DNA from: an uncultured Flavobacteriaceae bacterium
Lineage (GTDB): Bacteria > Bacteroidota > Bacteroidia > Flavobacteriales > Flavobacteriaceae
DNA: 64,000 nucleotides
Reading direction: 5' to 3'
Assembly (NCBI GenBank): GCA_943789365.1
Contig: CALSTV010000001.1
Location: 1,116,001 to 1,180,000, forward strand
Shown here piece by piece: positions 46,947-55,647 of the stretch; within the stretch, counting starts at the first letter, position 1; each line of letters starts with the position of its first letter. The notes beneath the pieces were generated by a model. That model was not told where the DNA came from and made no database searches. It saw only the letters and a program-made list of their open reading frames with translations. The translations under genes were made by a program, and so were the position numbers.

Positions 46947-47978
46947 TCATTTTTTATATTTCAACGCTTCAGACCTTCCTTTTTTGAAAACTTTATTGCT
47001 ATTTCCTTTTCCTTTTCTCAGCTCCTTTTGCTCCTCATAAGGAAGCGCTGCAATCTCCTTACATTCCTTAGAACAACAAGTATTCATTTTTTCCTGACAA
47101 GAAGCACATTGAATAAACAACAAATGACAGGCTTGATTTTCACAGTTTACGTGAACATCACTGGGTTCACCACATTGATGACAGTTTGAAACAACATCCT
47201 CAGAGATACGTTCTGACCTACGGTGATCAAACACAAAATTCTTTCCTTTGAATTTATTTTCTATGCCAGACGCTTCAACTTGACGGACATAGTTGATGAT
47301 TCCACCTTCTAATTGAAATACATTTTTAAAGCCCTTATGCTTGTAATACGCACTGGCTTTCTCGCAGCGAATTCCTCCAGTACAATACATCAATAAATTT
47401 TTATCTTCTTTGTGCTCTTTTAAGTCTTCTTCTATGATATCTAAGGAGTCTCTAAATGTATCGACATCTGGAGTTACTGCCCCGTCAAAATGACCAATTT
47501 CACTTTCATAGTGATTACGCATGTCTACACAAACCGTATTTGGATCTTCTAACATTTTATTAAACTCATCCGCTTTTAAATGCACCCCGATATCTGTAAC
47601 ATCGAAAGTAGCATCAGAAAGACCATCGGCTACAATTTTATCTCTTACCTTTATCTTTAACTTTAGAAAAGATTTATTTTCATGTTCCACAGCAACATTC
47701 AAGCGAATATCCTTTAAAAAAGAGATTGTATCTAATTGCGATTTTAATTCTAAAAAAGCATCTGCTGGCACAGAGATTTGAGCATTGATCCCTTCATAGG
47801 AAACATAGGTTCTACCCAATACATCTAATTGTTCCCACTCTAAAAAGAGCTGATCTCTAAAAACTTGTGGATCTTCTATTTTGTGATACTGATAGAAAGA
47901 AATTGTGATACGGTCTTTACCGGCATCATCGATTAATTGCGCGCGTTCTTTTGCGCTTAACTTATTGTACAGTTGCAT
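46947..47978 (-). CDS. trhO: tRNA uridine 5-hydroxylase TrhO (rhodanese-like)
   Basis: Hydroxylates U34 of tRNA on the route to 5-oxyacetyluridine, in the UPF0176/YceA family. 343 residues. An N-terminal acylphosphatase-like domain (~20-110) precedes the rhodanese domain with LMYCTGGIRCEKAS, catalytic Cys199 and the second conserved Cys205. The C-terminal region (~250-320) holds pairs of Cys (NCHQCG, HLLFIQCASCQEK, CCSKECKE) suggestive of zinc binding. A consensus promoter is just upstream; a terminator is downstream, so it is monocistronic. Confidence 0.94.
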   Translation of the reverse strand: MQLYNKLSAKERAQLIDDAGKDRITISFYQYHKIEDPQVFRDQLFLEWEQLDVLGRTYVSYEGINAQISVPADAFLELKSQLDTISFLKDIRLNVAVEHENKSFLKLKIKVRDKIVADGLSDATFDVTDIGVHLKADEFNKMLEDPNTVCVDMRNHYESEIGHFDGAVTPDVDTFRDSLDIIEEDLKEHKEDKNLLMYCTGGIRCEKASAYYKHKGFKNVFQLEGGIINYVRQVEASGIENKFKGKNFVFDHRRSERISEDVVSNCHQCGEPSDVHVNCENQACHLLFIQCASCQEKMNTCCSKECKEIAALPYEEQKELRKGKGNSNKVFKKGRSEALKYKK

Positions 47979-48012
47979 GCTATACGAATTTAGGTTAAAC
48001 TTAAAATTTCTG

Positions 48013-48042
48013 CAAAATTACATTTTTTCAACAAGGTATCAA
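48013..48042 (-). promoter_or_regulatory. trhO promoter, consensus Bacteroidota type
   Basis: Minus-strand TTG (48042-48040), 19-nt spacer and TAATTTTG (48020-48013) match TTG/TAnnTTTG exactly, 35 nt upstream of the trhO ATG. Confidence 0.7.
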
Positions 48043-48147
48043 GCGTTTTCATATAAAGTTCTTTTCAAAAACAATTCTTTATTTCTGAGGAAGGTTGTAT
48101 TTTTACACGTCATTTTTAGAATTTTTTAGAATATTATTCCCTGTTGT

Positions 48148-49296
48148 ATGCAAATGAATTTAAAAGGCATTTTTGTATCCCTTGTTATTATTTTTGATGT
48201 TGCCTCCATGTCATCACAGAGGCAAGAAGAAAAAAAAGACTTGTTTAAACACGCCAGCGACCACAAGTTTGATGTGAGTAATTTTTTAAGCTCCACAGCT
48301 GGATTTTTACCAATACCTATTATTATCACCGAACCCGCCGTTGGCTACGGAGGAGGAGCGGTTCTTACTTATTTTCACAAAAAAAAGATAGGAGACAAAC
48401 GTCCTTTAGGGCTTTCACCCACCATAACTTTTGGAGGAGGTGCTTATACACAAAACGGCACATGGGCCGGTTTTTTAGGACATCAAGGCTCCTATAATAA
48501 AGATAAGATTCGCTATTTGGGATTTGCAGGTTATGTGTCTCCTAATTTATCCTTTTATGGACCGGGTCTGGGAGACATTGCGGAGAAAGAATATGTTTTC
48601 AACATGAAGGGTTTTGTTACTTTACAAGAACTTTTATTCAAAGTCTCAAAGAAAACTCCCTTATTTGTTGGGTTTAATTATCTATACTTTAATAACAATA
48701 TCAGCTTTAAGACAGGTATAGACGTTCCTGGGTTAGATGTGATAGAAGGCGCGATAAAAAATGCCGGAATCAACAGTGTGGTAGAATGGGACAGTCGAAA
48801 CAATACTTTAACACCTACAAAAGGAATTAAGACAGTTCTTAACGTAGGGAAATTTTCAAGTGCTTTGGGTGGAGATAATGACTATTGGAATATTGAATCT
48901 CGCAATTATTTTCATATTCCAATAATTCAGGAGAAATTATATTCTGGTTATCGTGTTCATATTGCCTCGACGTTTGAGGATGTTCCATTTTATGCCCAGC
49001 CTTTTATCTCTTTAAGAGGAATCCCAGTGCTTAGGTATCAAAACAAGAATGTGATGACCTTAGAAACTGAATGGCGTTTTCAAATGGACAAACGTTGGAG
49101 CTTGGTTGGATTTATAGGAGGCGGTGATGCTATGGATAGCTACAAAGACTTAGGAAAAAATATTAAAGTAGCTGGTGGAGGCGGCTTTCGTTATTTTCTA
49201 GCCAAAGATTATGGATTGCACGCCGGAGTAGATATTGCTAAGGGACCCGAAACCTGGGCATGGCAATTGACTTTTGGGAGTAATTGGGGGAGATGA
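48148..49296 (+). CDS. BamA/TamA-like outer-membrane barrel (surface antigen family)
   Basis: A 382-residue protein with a signal-like N-terminus (start 48148, or 48154 at the next Met) and no POTRA domains. It matches the bacterial surface antigen barrel: repeated amphipathic strands, FLPIPIIITEPAVGYGGGAV at the N-terminal side, EWDSRNNTLTPTKGIKT (a typical strand pair) and ISLRGIPVLRYQNKN, the equivalent of the VRGF lid-lock motif of BamA. Likely located in the outer membrane; cargo or function unknown. Divergent from trhO. Confidence 0.82.
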   Translation: MQMNLKGIFVSLVIIFDVASMSSQRQEEKKDLFKHASDHKFDVSNFLSSTAGFLPIPIIITEPAVGYGGGAVLTYFHKKKIGDKRPLGLSPTITFGGGAYTQNGTWAGFLGHQGSYNKDKIRYLGFAGYVSPNLSFYGPGLGDIAEKEYVFNMKGFVTLQELLFKVSKKTPLFVGFNYLYFNNNISFKTGIDVPGLDVIEGAIKNAGINSVVEWDSRNNTLTPTKGIKTVLNVGKFSSALGGDNDYWNIESRNYFHIPIIQEKLYSGYRVHIASTFEDVPFYAQPFISLRGIPVLRYQNKNVMTLETEWRFQMDKRWSLVGFIGGGDAMDSYKDLGKNIKVAGGGGFRYFLAKDYGLHAGVDIAKGPETWAWQLTFGSNWGR

Positions 49297-49457
49297 TAAA
49301 AAACGATTCGCAATGCACCTCTTGTAAAATAATTCACATTTCTAATAAATTTGATAAAAATTAAACAATCAAAGTAATTTTTATACATCTCATATTTATA
49401 TAAGGAAGAAAAGTGCAATCTTTGCAGTCTCAAATATTAAAATTAAATAATAGAGTC

Positions 49458-50447
49458 ATGAAAATAGCTGTAGTTGGAGCTACCGGAATGGTAGGAACGG
49501 TAATGTTAAAAGTTTTAGAAGAACGCAATTTCCCTGTAACAGAATTGATACCTGTTGCTTCTGCACGTTCTGCTGGTAAGAAATTAGCTTTTAAAGGAAA
49601 CGACTATACTGTTGTTACCTTGGAAGATGCGGTTCAAATGAATGCAGACATCGCTTTGTTCTCTGCAGGCGGAGATACTTCTTTAGAATGGGCTCCTAAA
49701 TTTGCAGCAGCTGGAACTACCGTGGTTGACAATTCTTCTGCATGGAGAATGGATCCTACTAAAAAATTAGTGGTGCCAGAAATCAACGGAGATGTATTGA
49801 CCAAAGAAGATAAAATTATTGCAAACCCAAACTGTTCAACCATTCAATTGGTGATGGCTTTGGCTCCTTTGCACGAAAAATACCAAATGAGACGTTTGAT
49901 TGTTTCTACCTACCAGTCGGTTTCTGGAACAGGTGTTGCTGCTGTTAGACAGTTGGAGAATGAAACGCAAGGAATTGAAGGAGAAATGGCTTACCACTAT
50001 CCTATCAACAGAAATGCGATTCCTCATTGTGACATTTTTATGGAAAACGGTTATACCAAAGAAGAAATGAAATTGGTAAAAGAGCCTAAGAAAATTTTAC
50101 GTGATGATTCTTTTGCTGTTACGGCTACTGCTGTACGTATACCAACAGCTGGTGGGCATTCTGAGTCTGTAAACGTAGAGTTTGTAAACGATTTTGACGA
50201 AGCAGAAGTACGTCAATTATTACACGACTTCCCAGGAGTTGTTGTTCAAGACAACCTAGATACCAACACCTATCCGATGCCGGCCTATGCCCATGAGAAG
50301 GACGAAGTGTTTGTAGGAAGAATTCGTCGAGATGAGTCGTTACCAAACACATTAAATATGTGGATTGTAGCAGACAACCTTCGTAAAGGAGCTGCAACCA
50401 ACACGATTCAAATTGCAGAATACTTGGTGGCTAACGACTTGGTGTAA
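49458..50447 (+). CDS. asd: aspartate-semialdehyde dehydrogenase
   Basis: Reduces aspartyl-4-phosphate to the semialdehyde for Lys/DAP, Met and Thr synthesis. The start at 49458 (MKIAVVGATGMVG) places the NADP-binding motif at the N-terminus; the in-frame start at 49413 adds 15 unsupported residues. 329 residues. Active-site Cys126 lies in ANPNCSTIQ, and the catalytic His is in IPTAGGHSE. Followed by a strong terminator; monocistronic. Confidence 0.96.
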   Translation: MKIAVVGATGMVGTVMLKVLEERNFPVTELIPVASARSAGKKLAFKGNDYTVVTLEDAVQMNADIALFSAGGDTSLEWAPKFAAAGTTVVDNSSAWRMDPTKKLVVPEINGDVLTKEDKIIANPNCSTIQLVMALAPLHEKYQMRRLIVSTYQSVSGTGVAAVRQLENETQGIEGEMAYHYPINRNAIPHCDIFMENGYTKEEMKLVKEPKKILRDDSFAVTATAVRIPTAGGHSESVNVEFVNDFDEAEVRQLLHDFPGVVVQDNLDTNTYPMPAYAHEKDEVFVGRIRRDESLPNTLNMWIVADNLRKGAATNTIQIAEYLVANDLV

Positions 50448-50529
50448 CAAGTTAAGGAGCCTGCCCGCCGTAGGAGGGTTAAGAGTATCGGAACCTGCAT
50501 GTATGTGGGAGGTTCGTAGAAAATTAATA

Positions 50530-50563
50530 AATCCCTTCACAGTTTTGTGAAGGGATTTTTTTT
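50530..50563 (+). terminator. rho-independent terminator of asd
   Basis: Perfect 11-bp stem AATCCCTTCAC (50530-50540) / GTGAAGGGATT (50547-50557), 6-nt loop, followed by an eight-T run. About 80 nt after the asd stop. Confidence 0.9.
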
Positions 50564-50632
50564 GCAGGACCTTAGCACTGGATACTTTTGTCCTATCTAT
50601 TCGGTCTCTGAAACGATATTGCGCAACCACAT

Positions 50633-51028
50633 TTATGCCGAAAGTCCCAAACGCATCAGGTTGTCTTTCATCTTCATTTCAGATCTGTTGATTTCTTCAA
50701 TTAAATCGCCCAAGAGCTCTGAAGCAATTTGTGAATCAGACCCTTCGCGTTCTCCAAGTCTGTTATTCAATCTTTTACACCAATAGTTGAGTTCATCCAT
50801 TCCTTTTTTAAACTCAATATTCACTTCGGGTTCGTTAGTGGTATACAAGTATTCATTTATACAGCCCAACAACTCTTCCGCCGTTGATCTTAAGTCTTCA
50901 TACTTTTTTGTATCGAACATAGCATACAAATGAGATTCTAATTGATGGGTTTGAACTCTTCGATAGCATTGTGCTATGATAATGTCGATTACCTGTGATT
51001 CTGCGCTGGTTATGATTCCTTTATTCAT
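50633..51028 (-). CDS. small helical protein, paralogue of the gene at 51146
   Basis: 131 residues, soluble, all-helical prediction, no signal peptide. It shares the blocks RxQTHQLESHLYAM, KKYEDLRSTAEELL, TTNEPEVNIEFKKGM and ELNYWCKRLNNRL with the neighbouring paralogue (there YRNIDTRQLESHLYAML, TADEPVVHLDYKKGM, LKFWAKQLINSL). Both end in -SA. No known domain recognised; the conserved His/Glu/Tyr and Trp could form a binding site. 117 nt downstream of its paralogue on the same strand. Confidence 0.65.
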   Translation of the reverse strand: MNKGIITSAESQVIDIIIAQCYRRVQTHQLESHLYAMFDTKKYEDLRSTAEELLGCINEYLYTTNEPEVNIEFKKGMDELNYWCKRLNNRLGEREGSDSQIASELLGDLIEEINRSEMKMKDNLMRLGLSA

Positions 51029-51145
51029 CTTGATATGTTTTAATGTTTAGGTTTTTATTTATACGTCAAATGTAACTCTGAATATTGATGGCTTGTGATT
51101 TAATAAGGTGAGTTGACTGCATTTATAAATGAAGCATCTTTTTGA

Positions 51146-51547
51146 CTAAGCCGACCATTTTAATTGGGAAAGGTTTGTTGACAAATGGTCTTCACTTATG
51201 GCAATATCCGATAGTAAGCGTCTTAGTAATTTCGACATTACTTGCGTTTCTTCGTCCTCATGTAACACAAGACTGTTTATTAGTTGTTTTGCCCAAAACT
51301 TCAAATCTCCCATTCCTTTCTTATAATCTAAATGAACAACAGGTTCATCGGCCGTTAGAAGATAATGATGCATGCGACCGATAAGCATTTCAGCTACCGC
51401 TTTGACAGGTTTGTATTTGTTTGACAACAACATGGCATACAAATGTGATTCCAATTGTCGGGTGTCAATATTCCTGTATCCTTTTATTATTATTTGCTCA
51501 ACTTCTTGTAGTTGTTCGTTCGTGATAACTTTTGTGCTCATAGTCAT
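51146..51547 (-). CDS. small helical protein, paralogue of the gene at 50633
   Basis: 133 residues from the ATG at 51547 (MTMSTKVITNEQ); an upstream in-frame start at 51598 gives an unlikely leader. Strong similarity to the downstream gene over its whole length shows a tandem duplication that has since diverged. Mostly helical, charged, cytoplasmic. No family recognised. The upstream region (51599-51924) contains a palindromic candidate operator. Confidence 0.65.
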   Translation of the reverse strand: MTMSTKVITNEQLQEVEQIIIKGYRNIDTRQLESHLYAMLLSNKYKPVKAVAEMLIGRMHHYLLTADEPVVHLDYKKGMGDLKFWAKQLINSLVLHEDEETQVMSKLLRRLLSDIAISEDHLSTNLSQLKWSA

Positions 51548-51598
51548 AAATTTTAATGTTTTGTCTTTTGACTCTTCAAATGTAGAATAACAAAACAC

Positions 51599-51924
51599 TC
51601 AAAATTTAATTCTATAAGTGAAGCAACTCAAATAGAGTCTGAAGTTTCCAAATAGCACACTCAAGCGCAAACCTCATCGTCCCAATAGGGTGATATGGGT
51701 ATCACTAGGCTCTAATAATTGTCAAAACTCAATATCATAAACCAATATAATCATTGTCGCTCTCTTTGCTACCTCCAAAAACCAAGCGTTTTTTTTTGAA
51801 ACTGTCTCATTATAACAATCATTAAACATTTTAAGACATATGTAGGTCATCGAACTCATTTAATTTGACTTAATTTACATGAACAAAATACGATTTGTAT
51901 AAATTGAAAACTGCAATCTTAAAA
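51599..51924. other. divergent intergenic region before the GH29 gene
   Basis: 326 bp with no credible gene. It holds an inverted repeat GTGATA (51690-51695) TGGG TATCAC (51700-51705), listed separately, and AT-rich sequence towards the fucosidase start with no full promoter match. Confidence 0.4.
51690..51705. promoter_or_regulatory. palindromic candidate operator
   Basis: GTGATA-TGGG-TATCAC is a perfect 6-bp inverted repeat with a 4-nt spacer, about 143 nt upstream of the small helical gene start and ~220 nt before the GH29 start. Size and symmetry fit a dimeric regulator; the regulator is unknown. Confidence 0.35.
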
Positions 51925-53736
51925 ATGATGACCAAAGCAATCAAGACTTTCATTACATGTATAGGCCTATTTATTTGTACTACAGTGGTGCAATCACAGC
52001 ACAAACTTCATACCGATGGCATAGAACCCTATTACCATCCTGAAGGCTTTAAAAATTATTTAAAATCTATCGATCCAGCGTACCTTCCGTATATGTTTGC
52101 ATCAGAAGAAGATATGCGATGGTGGAAAGATGCCAAGTTAGGAATCTTCGTTCATTGGGCACCGGCTGCAGTTACAGAAGCGGCCCTGAGTTGGGGTAGA
52201 CTTGGTCCCAGACCACACCATCCCACTGATGGAATGGTGACTAAGGGGGTTCCTGAACAAGAATACAACGACACCTACAAAATGTTCAACCCTGAAAAAT
52301 TTGATGCGGAAGAATGGGTAAAAATATGGAAAGATTCCGGAGCCAAATATTTTGTTTTTACAGCCAAACATCATTATGGGTTTTGCATGTGGGATACAAA
52401 AACAACAGACTTCAACATTATGAATACGCCTTATGGGAAAGATGTCATGATGGACATTGCAGTTGCCTGTGAGAAACTCGACATGAAATTAATGTGGTAT
52501 TATTCACAACCCGACTGGACACATCCGCTTTACAGAGAGGACATTCCTCATTTAGCATACAATGAACAAATCTTGATTCCCCAAATAAAGGAATTGATGA
52601 CTTATCCCGGAGTAGACGGCATATGGTTTGACGGGCTGGGTCTACCTCCCGCTCGTTGGAATTCACCTAAAATCTTAAAGATAATTAGAGAGGTAAACCC
52701 GAAAGCAATTGTAAACCACCGCCATGGATCTCCGCAATGGCATATGGGCGATTTTGATGGTCCTGAAAGAGGTATTGGTCGTTTTCAAACCAACAGACCC
52801 TGGGAAACTTGTGATGTTATTGGAGGTGCTTGGGCCTACAACGGCGAATCCGAACCGGGTTCTAAAAATGACGTCTTAAGAGTAATGACTAAAATCGCCG
52901 GAAACGGAGGAAATCTATTACTAGGTACCGGACCGCGACCCGATGGAACCGTAGTCGACAAACATATTGCACGACTTAAAGATTTAGGTGATTATCTCGA
53001 AGCCTTCGGAAGCAGCATATACGAAACACAGGGAGGGCCATATATTTCTGCTCCTTGGGGTTCTTCAACGTACAAAGGAAATAAGATATACTTGCACTTG
53101 ATGGGAAAACTATCAGGAAAACAATTGACGCTTCCAGCACTGCCAGCAAATCTGCTTTCTTACAAGACCTTAACACCTGACACAAAACTCAAACTAAAGC
53201 ATAGCAAGACAGGACTTATACTAAGTTACACAGGTAATTTAGACCCTATTAACACCATCGTAGAAATCACCATTGACAAGGACGCAAAGCATATACCCCC
53301 CATCAAAACGGCTGGACATATACTCCTGAAGGATGCTAAATTGACTGCCTCATCCGATAAATCTTCTAGTTTCTCTTCTGAAAATTTACTTCCAGGGGCG
53401 GGACAAGATTTTTCAGAAGGAATCCGTGTGAAAAAATCTTGGAGACCTGCAGATGAAGACAAAAAAGCCAGCTTGGAATACGAATGGAAAACTCCTCAAA
53501 ACATCAAACAAATAGGCATCAAAGAAGGCAAAAAACTAGATGTATCAAAAGTTCGTGAATTTGAAATCAAGACTTGGAAAAACAAGAAATGGAAAACTAT
53601 TTTTAAAGGTACGGATGTAGGTTCATTTTTTGGTGTGCACTTTGCCAAAACGATTCAAACTACCAAACTAAAGATTCAATTTTTAGACTATGACAAAGGT
53701 CTTGAAATCAACAAAGTATTAATTTACGAAGAATAA
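51925..53736 (+). CDS. GH29 alpha-L-fucosidase with C-terminal accessory domains
   Basis: Releases terminal alpha-linked L-fucose. The start at 51925 (or 51928) gives a signal peptide (TFITCIGLFICTTVVQS); the TTG at 51895 is too far upstream. The TIM barrel (~50-370) contains LGIFVHWAP, YFVFTAKHHYGFCMWDTKTT and the nucleophile in GIWFDGLG (Asp236 counted from 51925), followed by WETC and the GNGGNLLLGTGPRPDG segment typical of GH29. A beta-sandwich (~375-460) and a discoidin-like C-terminal domain (~470-603) follow. TAATG overlap with the sulfatase gene indicates coupling. The acid/base residue was not assigned. Confidence 0.93.
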   Translation: MMTKAIKTFITCIGLFICTTVVQSQHKLHTDGIEPYYHPEGFKNYLKSIDPAYLPYMFASEEDMRWWKDAKLGIFVHWAPAAVTEAALSWGRLGPRPHHPTDGMVTKGVPEQEYNDTYKMFNPEKFDAEEWVKIWKDSGAKYFVFTAKHHYGFCMWDTKTTDFNIMNTPYGKDVMMDIAVACEKLDMKLMWYYSQPDWTHPLYREDIPHLAYNEQILIPQIKELMTYPGVDGIWFDGLGLPPARWNSPKILKIIREVNPKAIVNHRHGSPQWHMGDFDGPERGIGRFQTNRPWETCDVIGGAWAYNGESEPGSKNDVLRVMTKIAGNGGNLLLGTGPRPDGTVVDKHIARLKDLGDYLEAFGSSIYETQGGPYISAPWGSSTYKGNKIYLHLMGKLSGKQLTLPALPANLLSYKTLTPDTKLKLKHSKTGLILSYTGNLDPINTIVEITIDKDAKHIPPIKTAGHILLKDAKLTASSDKSSSFSSENLLPGAGQDFSEGIRVKKSWRPADEDKKASLEYEWKTPQNIKQIGIKEGKKLDVSKVREFEIKTWKNKKWKTIFKGTDVGSFFGVHFAKTIQTTKLKIQFLDYDKGLEINKVLIYEE

Positions 53737-55166
53737 TGAATATTAAAACATTTATCTTAGGACTATGTATCTCGCTTCATTCCTACGCACAGCAAAAACA
53801 ACCCAATGTACTTTTTATATTGGCAGATGATTTAGGTATCAATGCACTCCATTGTTATGGAAACGACATTGTAGAAACTCCCAACATTGATAAATTATAT
53901 GCAGCTGGAATGCACTTTACAAATGGTTATTCCAACGACCCAACCTGTGCTCCTTCTAGAGCCTCAATTATGACGGGACAATATGCTCCCAGAACAAATA
54001 TATACAGGGTTGTAAACCGTTACAAAACAGCAAAAAACGCTGAGGAGATGCGCAAGTACATGAAATACATTCCGCCTCCTACCAATCATCTGTATTCAAA
54101 AGACAATGGTTTAGACCCTGCCAATTTTAACATCGCTCAAGCCTTTCGAAGCAATGGATATTCAACGGCAGCCTTTGGAAAATGGCATTTAGGAAAAGGA
54201 ACTTCCAGCATGCACGAAATTGGTTTTGACGAAGCGATTGAAACTCAAAAACATTATAAATTTACAAGTCACCCACAACAAAGTGATTACGACGATCAAA
54301 CTTACAATGCAGACTATTGCACTGCAAAAGGCATCGACTTCATAAAACGCAGTGTCCAAGAAGACAAACCTTTCTTTTTATACATGCCTTATTACTTGGT
54401 ACATGCACCTTTTCATCCCAAAAAGAAATATGTAGATTACTTTTCCAAAAAATTAAAAGGAACAGACTACGATCATAAGCATGTAATTGAGGTGGTATCT
54501 ATGCTGAAATCATTAGACGACAGTGTTGGAGAACTTTTAAAAGCACTCAATGACCTAGGACTTGAAGAAAACACACTAATTGTGTTCACTTCAGACAACG
54601 GTCATTACAAGGTAAAAGGAAACAATCTATTTGCATTGCCTTACAAGGGAAACAAAGGAGATCCTTGGGAAGGCGGAATTCGAGTTCCTTATATTTTTAA
54701 ATGGAAAGGAAAAATTGCCCCCAATACGGTGAGCGACCTCCCTACAATTCATGTAGACCTATACCCCACTTTTGCAGAACTAATGGACCTAAAAATCTCC
54801 AAAGACCATATACTAGATGGAAAAAGCCTAAAAAACATTTTATTAGGCACCCAGGAAACTACAGAAGAAGAACCTCTAATTTGGTTCTATACGAACTATG
54901 GTGGATTCAATTCTGCAACCAAACAATTTAAATCCAAGTGGACCAATATCATACAAGAAAACGGATATAAATTAATGGAAGATGTAGACTCAGGTGTCTT
55001 TGCGCTATACGATCTAAAAAAAGACCCTTTAGAAACAAAAAACATTTTCAAAAAGAAAAAGGACATCGCGAAAGATCTTCAAGAAAAACTGGAAAACTGG
55101 AAAAACGAAACCAAGCTTCCAGCACCAACGCCAAATCCTGAATACGTACAAAAACAACACTTATGA
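53736..55166 (+). CDS. S1-family sulfatase
   Basis: Hydrolyses sulfate esters, probably on a sulfated fucose-containing glycan. Signal peptide ~1-18 (SYAQQ). Formylglycine signature C-x-P-S-R: Cys71 in TCAPSRASIMTGQ; metal-binding ILADDLG at the N-terminus and FTSDNGHY near residue 286; GKWHLG near 150. 476 residues. Its ATG overlaps the fucosidase stop by one base (TAATG), and its own TGA overlaps the ATG of the decayed sulfatase (ATGA), so the three formed one coupled unit. A formylglycine-generating or anaerobic maturase gene must lie elsewhere. Subfamily not assigned. Confidence 0.93.
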   Translation: MNIKTFILGLCISLHSYAQQKQPNVLFILADDLGINALHCYGNDIVETPNIDKLYAAGMHFTNGYSNDPTCAPSRASIMTGQYAPRTNIYRVVNRYKTAKNAEEMRKYMKYIPPPTNHLYSKDNGLDPANFNIAQAFRSNGYSTAAFGKWHLGKGTSSMHEIGFDEAIETQKHYKFTSHPQQSDYDDQTYNADYCTAKGIDFIKRSVQEDKPFFLYMPYYLVHAPFHPKKKYVDYFSKKLKGTDYDHKHVIEVVSMLKSLDDSVGELLKALNDLGLEENTLIVFTSDNGHYKVKGNNLFALPYKGNKGDPWEGGIRVPYIFKWKGKIAPNTVSDLPTIHVDLYPTFAELMDLKISKDHILDGKSLKNILLGTQETTEEEPLIWFYTNYGGFNSATKQFKSKWTNIIQENGYKLMEDVDSGVFALYDLKKDPLETKNIFKKKKDIAKDLQEKLENWKNETKLPAPTPNPEYVQKQHL

Positions 55167-55611
55167 ATAATTCAAAAATTTTCTATTTCATCTGTATGAT
55201 TGTGATTTAAAGAAGCTTGACTGCTCAAAATCCGAATATCATCTTTATCTTGGCTGATGATATGGGCGTGGGCGATATTTCTGCCCTCAACAAAGCGTCA
55301 AAAATCCTAAACCCCCAAGAAATTCTATCATTATACAATGAAGATGCTCTGCTTATTCAGAACCCAACAGTCTCAAAACCACCTTGTATTGAGGCATACC
55401 CAAATCCAACTCAGGGTAAAATTCAAATCAAAATTTCCCAAGCAAAAAAAGCATCTATCAAATTACAGACCTGCAAGGAAAGATGGTAAAACAGGGAGTT
55501 CTTACGCGAACCCTCGACATACATTCATTGCAAAAAAGCATCTATGTCCTTCGGGTATTTAATGAAGAAACCCACAAAGATGTGGGGCTCGTAAAAATCA
55601 TAAAGCAGTAA
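55163..55611 (+). pseudogene. decayed sulfatase-LamG-T9SS protein
   Basis: Remnant starting at an ATG that overlaps the sulfatase stop. A signal peptide begins MNNSKIFYFICMIVI and is cut by TAA at 55208-55210. The same frame continues as a sulfatase N-terminus (AQNPNIIFILADDMGVGD), then jumps after ~43 residues to LNPQEILSLYNEDALL, like the end of a LamG jelly roll, and a T9SS sorting domain (AYPNPTQGKIQIKIS). A frameshift near 55460-55480 moves the remainder (ITDLQGKMVKQGVL to VGLVKIIKQ) to another frame. So there are at least three lesions: nonsense, a large internal deletion and a frameshift. Confidence 0.88.
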
Positions 55612-55647
55612 CAAAAAGAAAATTTTAGTCTTTTACTTCAGCTGCTA

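Noticed and set aside
44000-47000. Antisense frames such as 45262-45642 over ricT
   Set aside because: They mirror the Lys/Asn-rich tail of RicT and give Phe/Leu-rich peptides typical of antisense artefacts.
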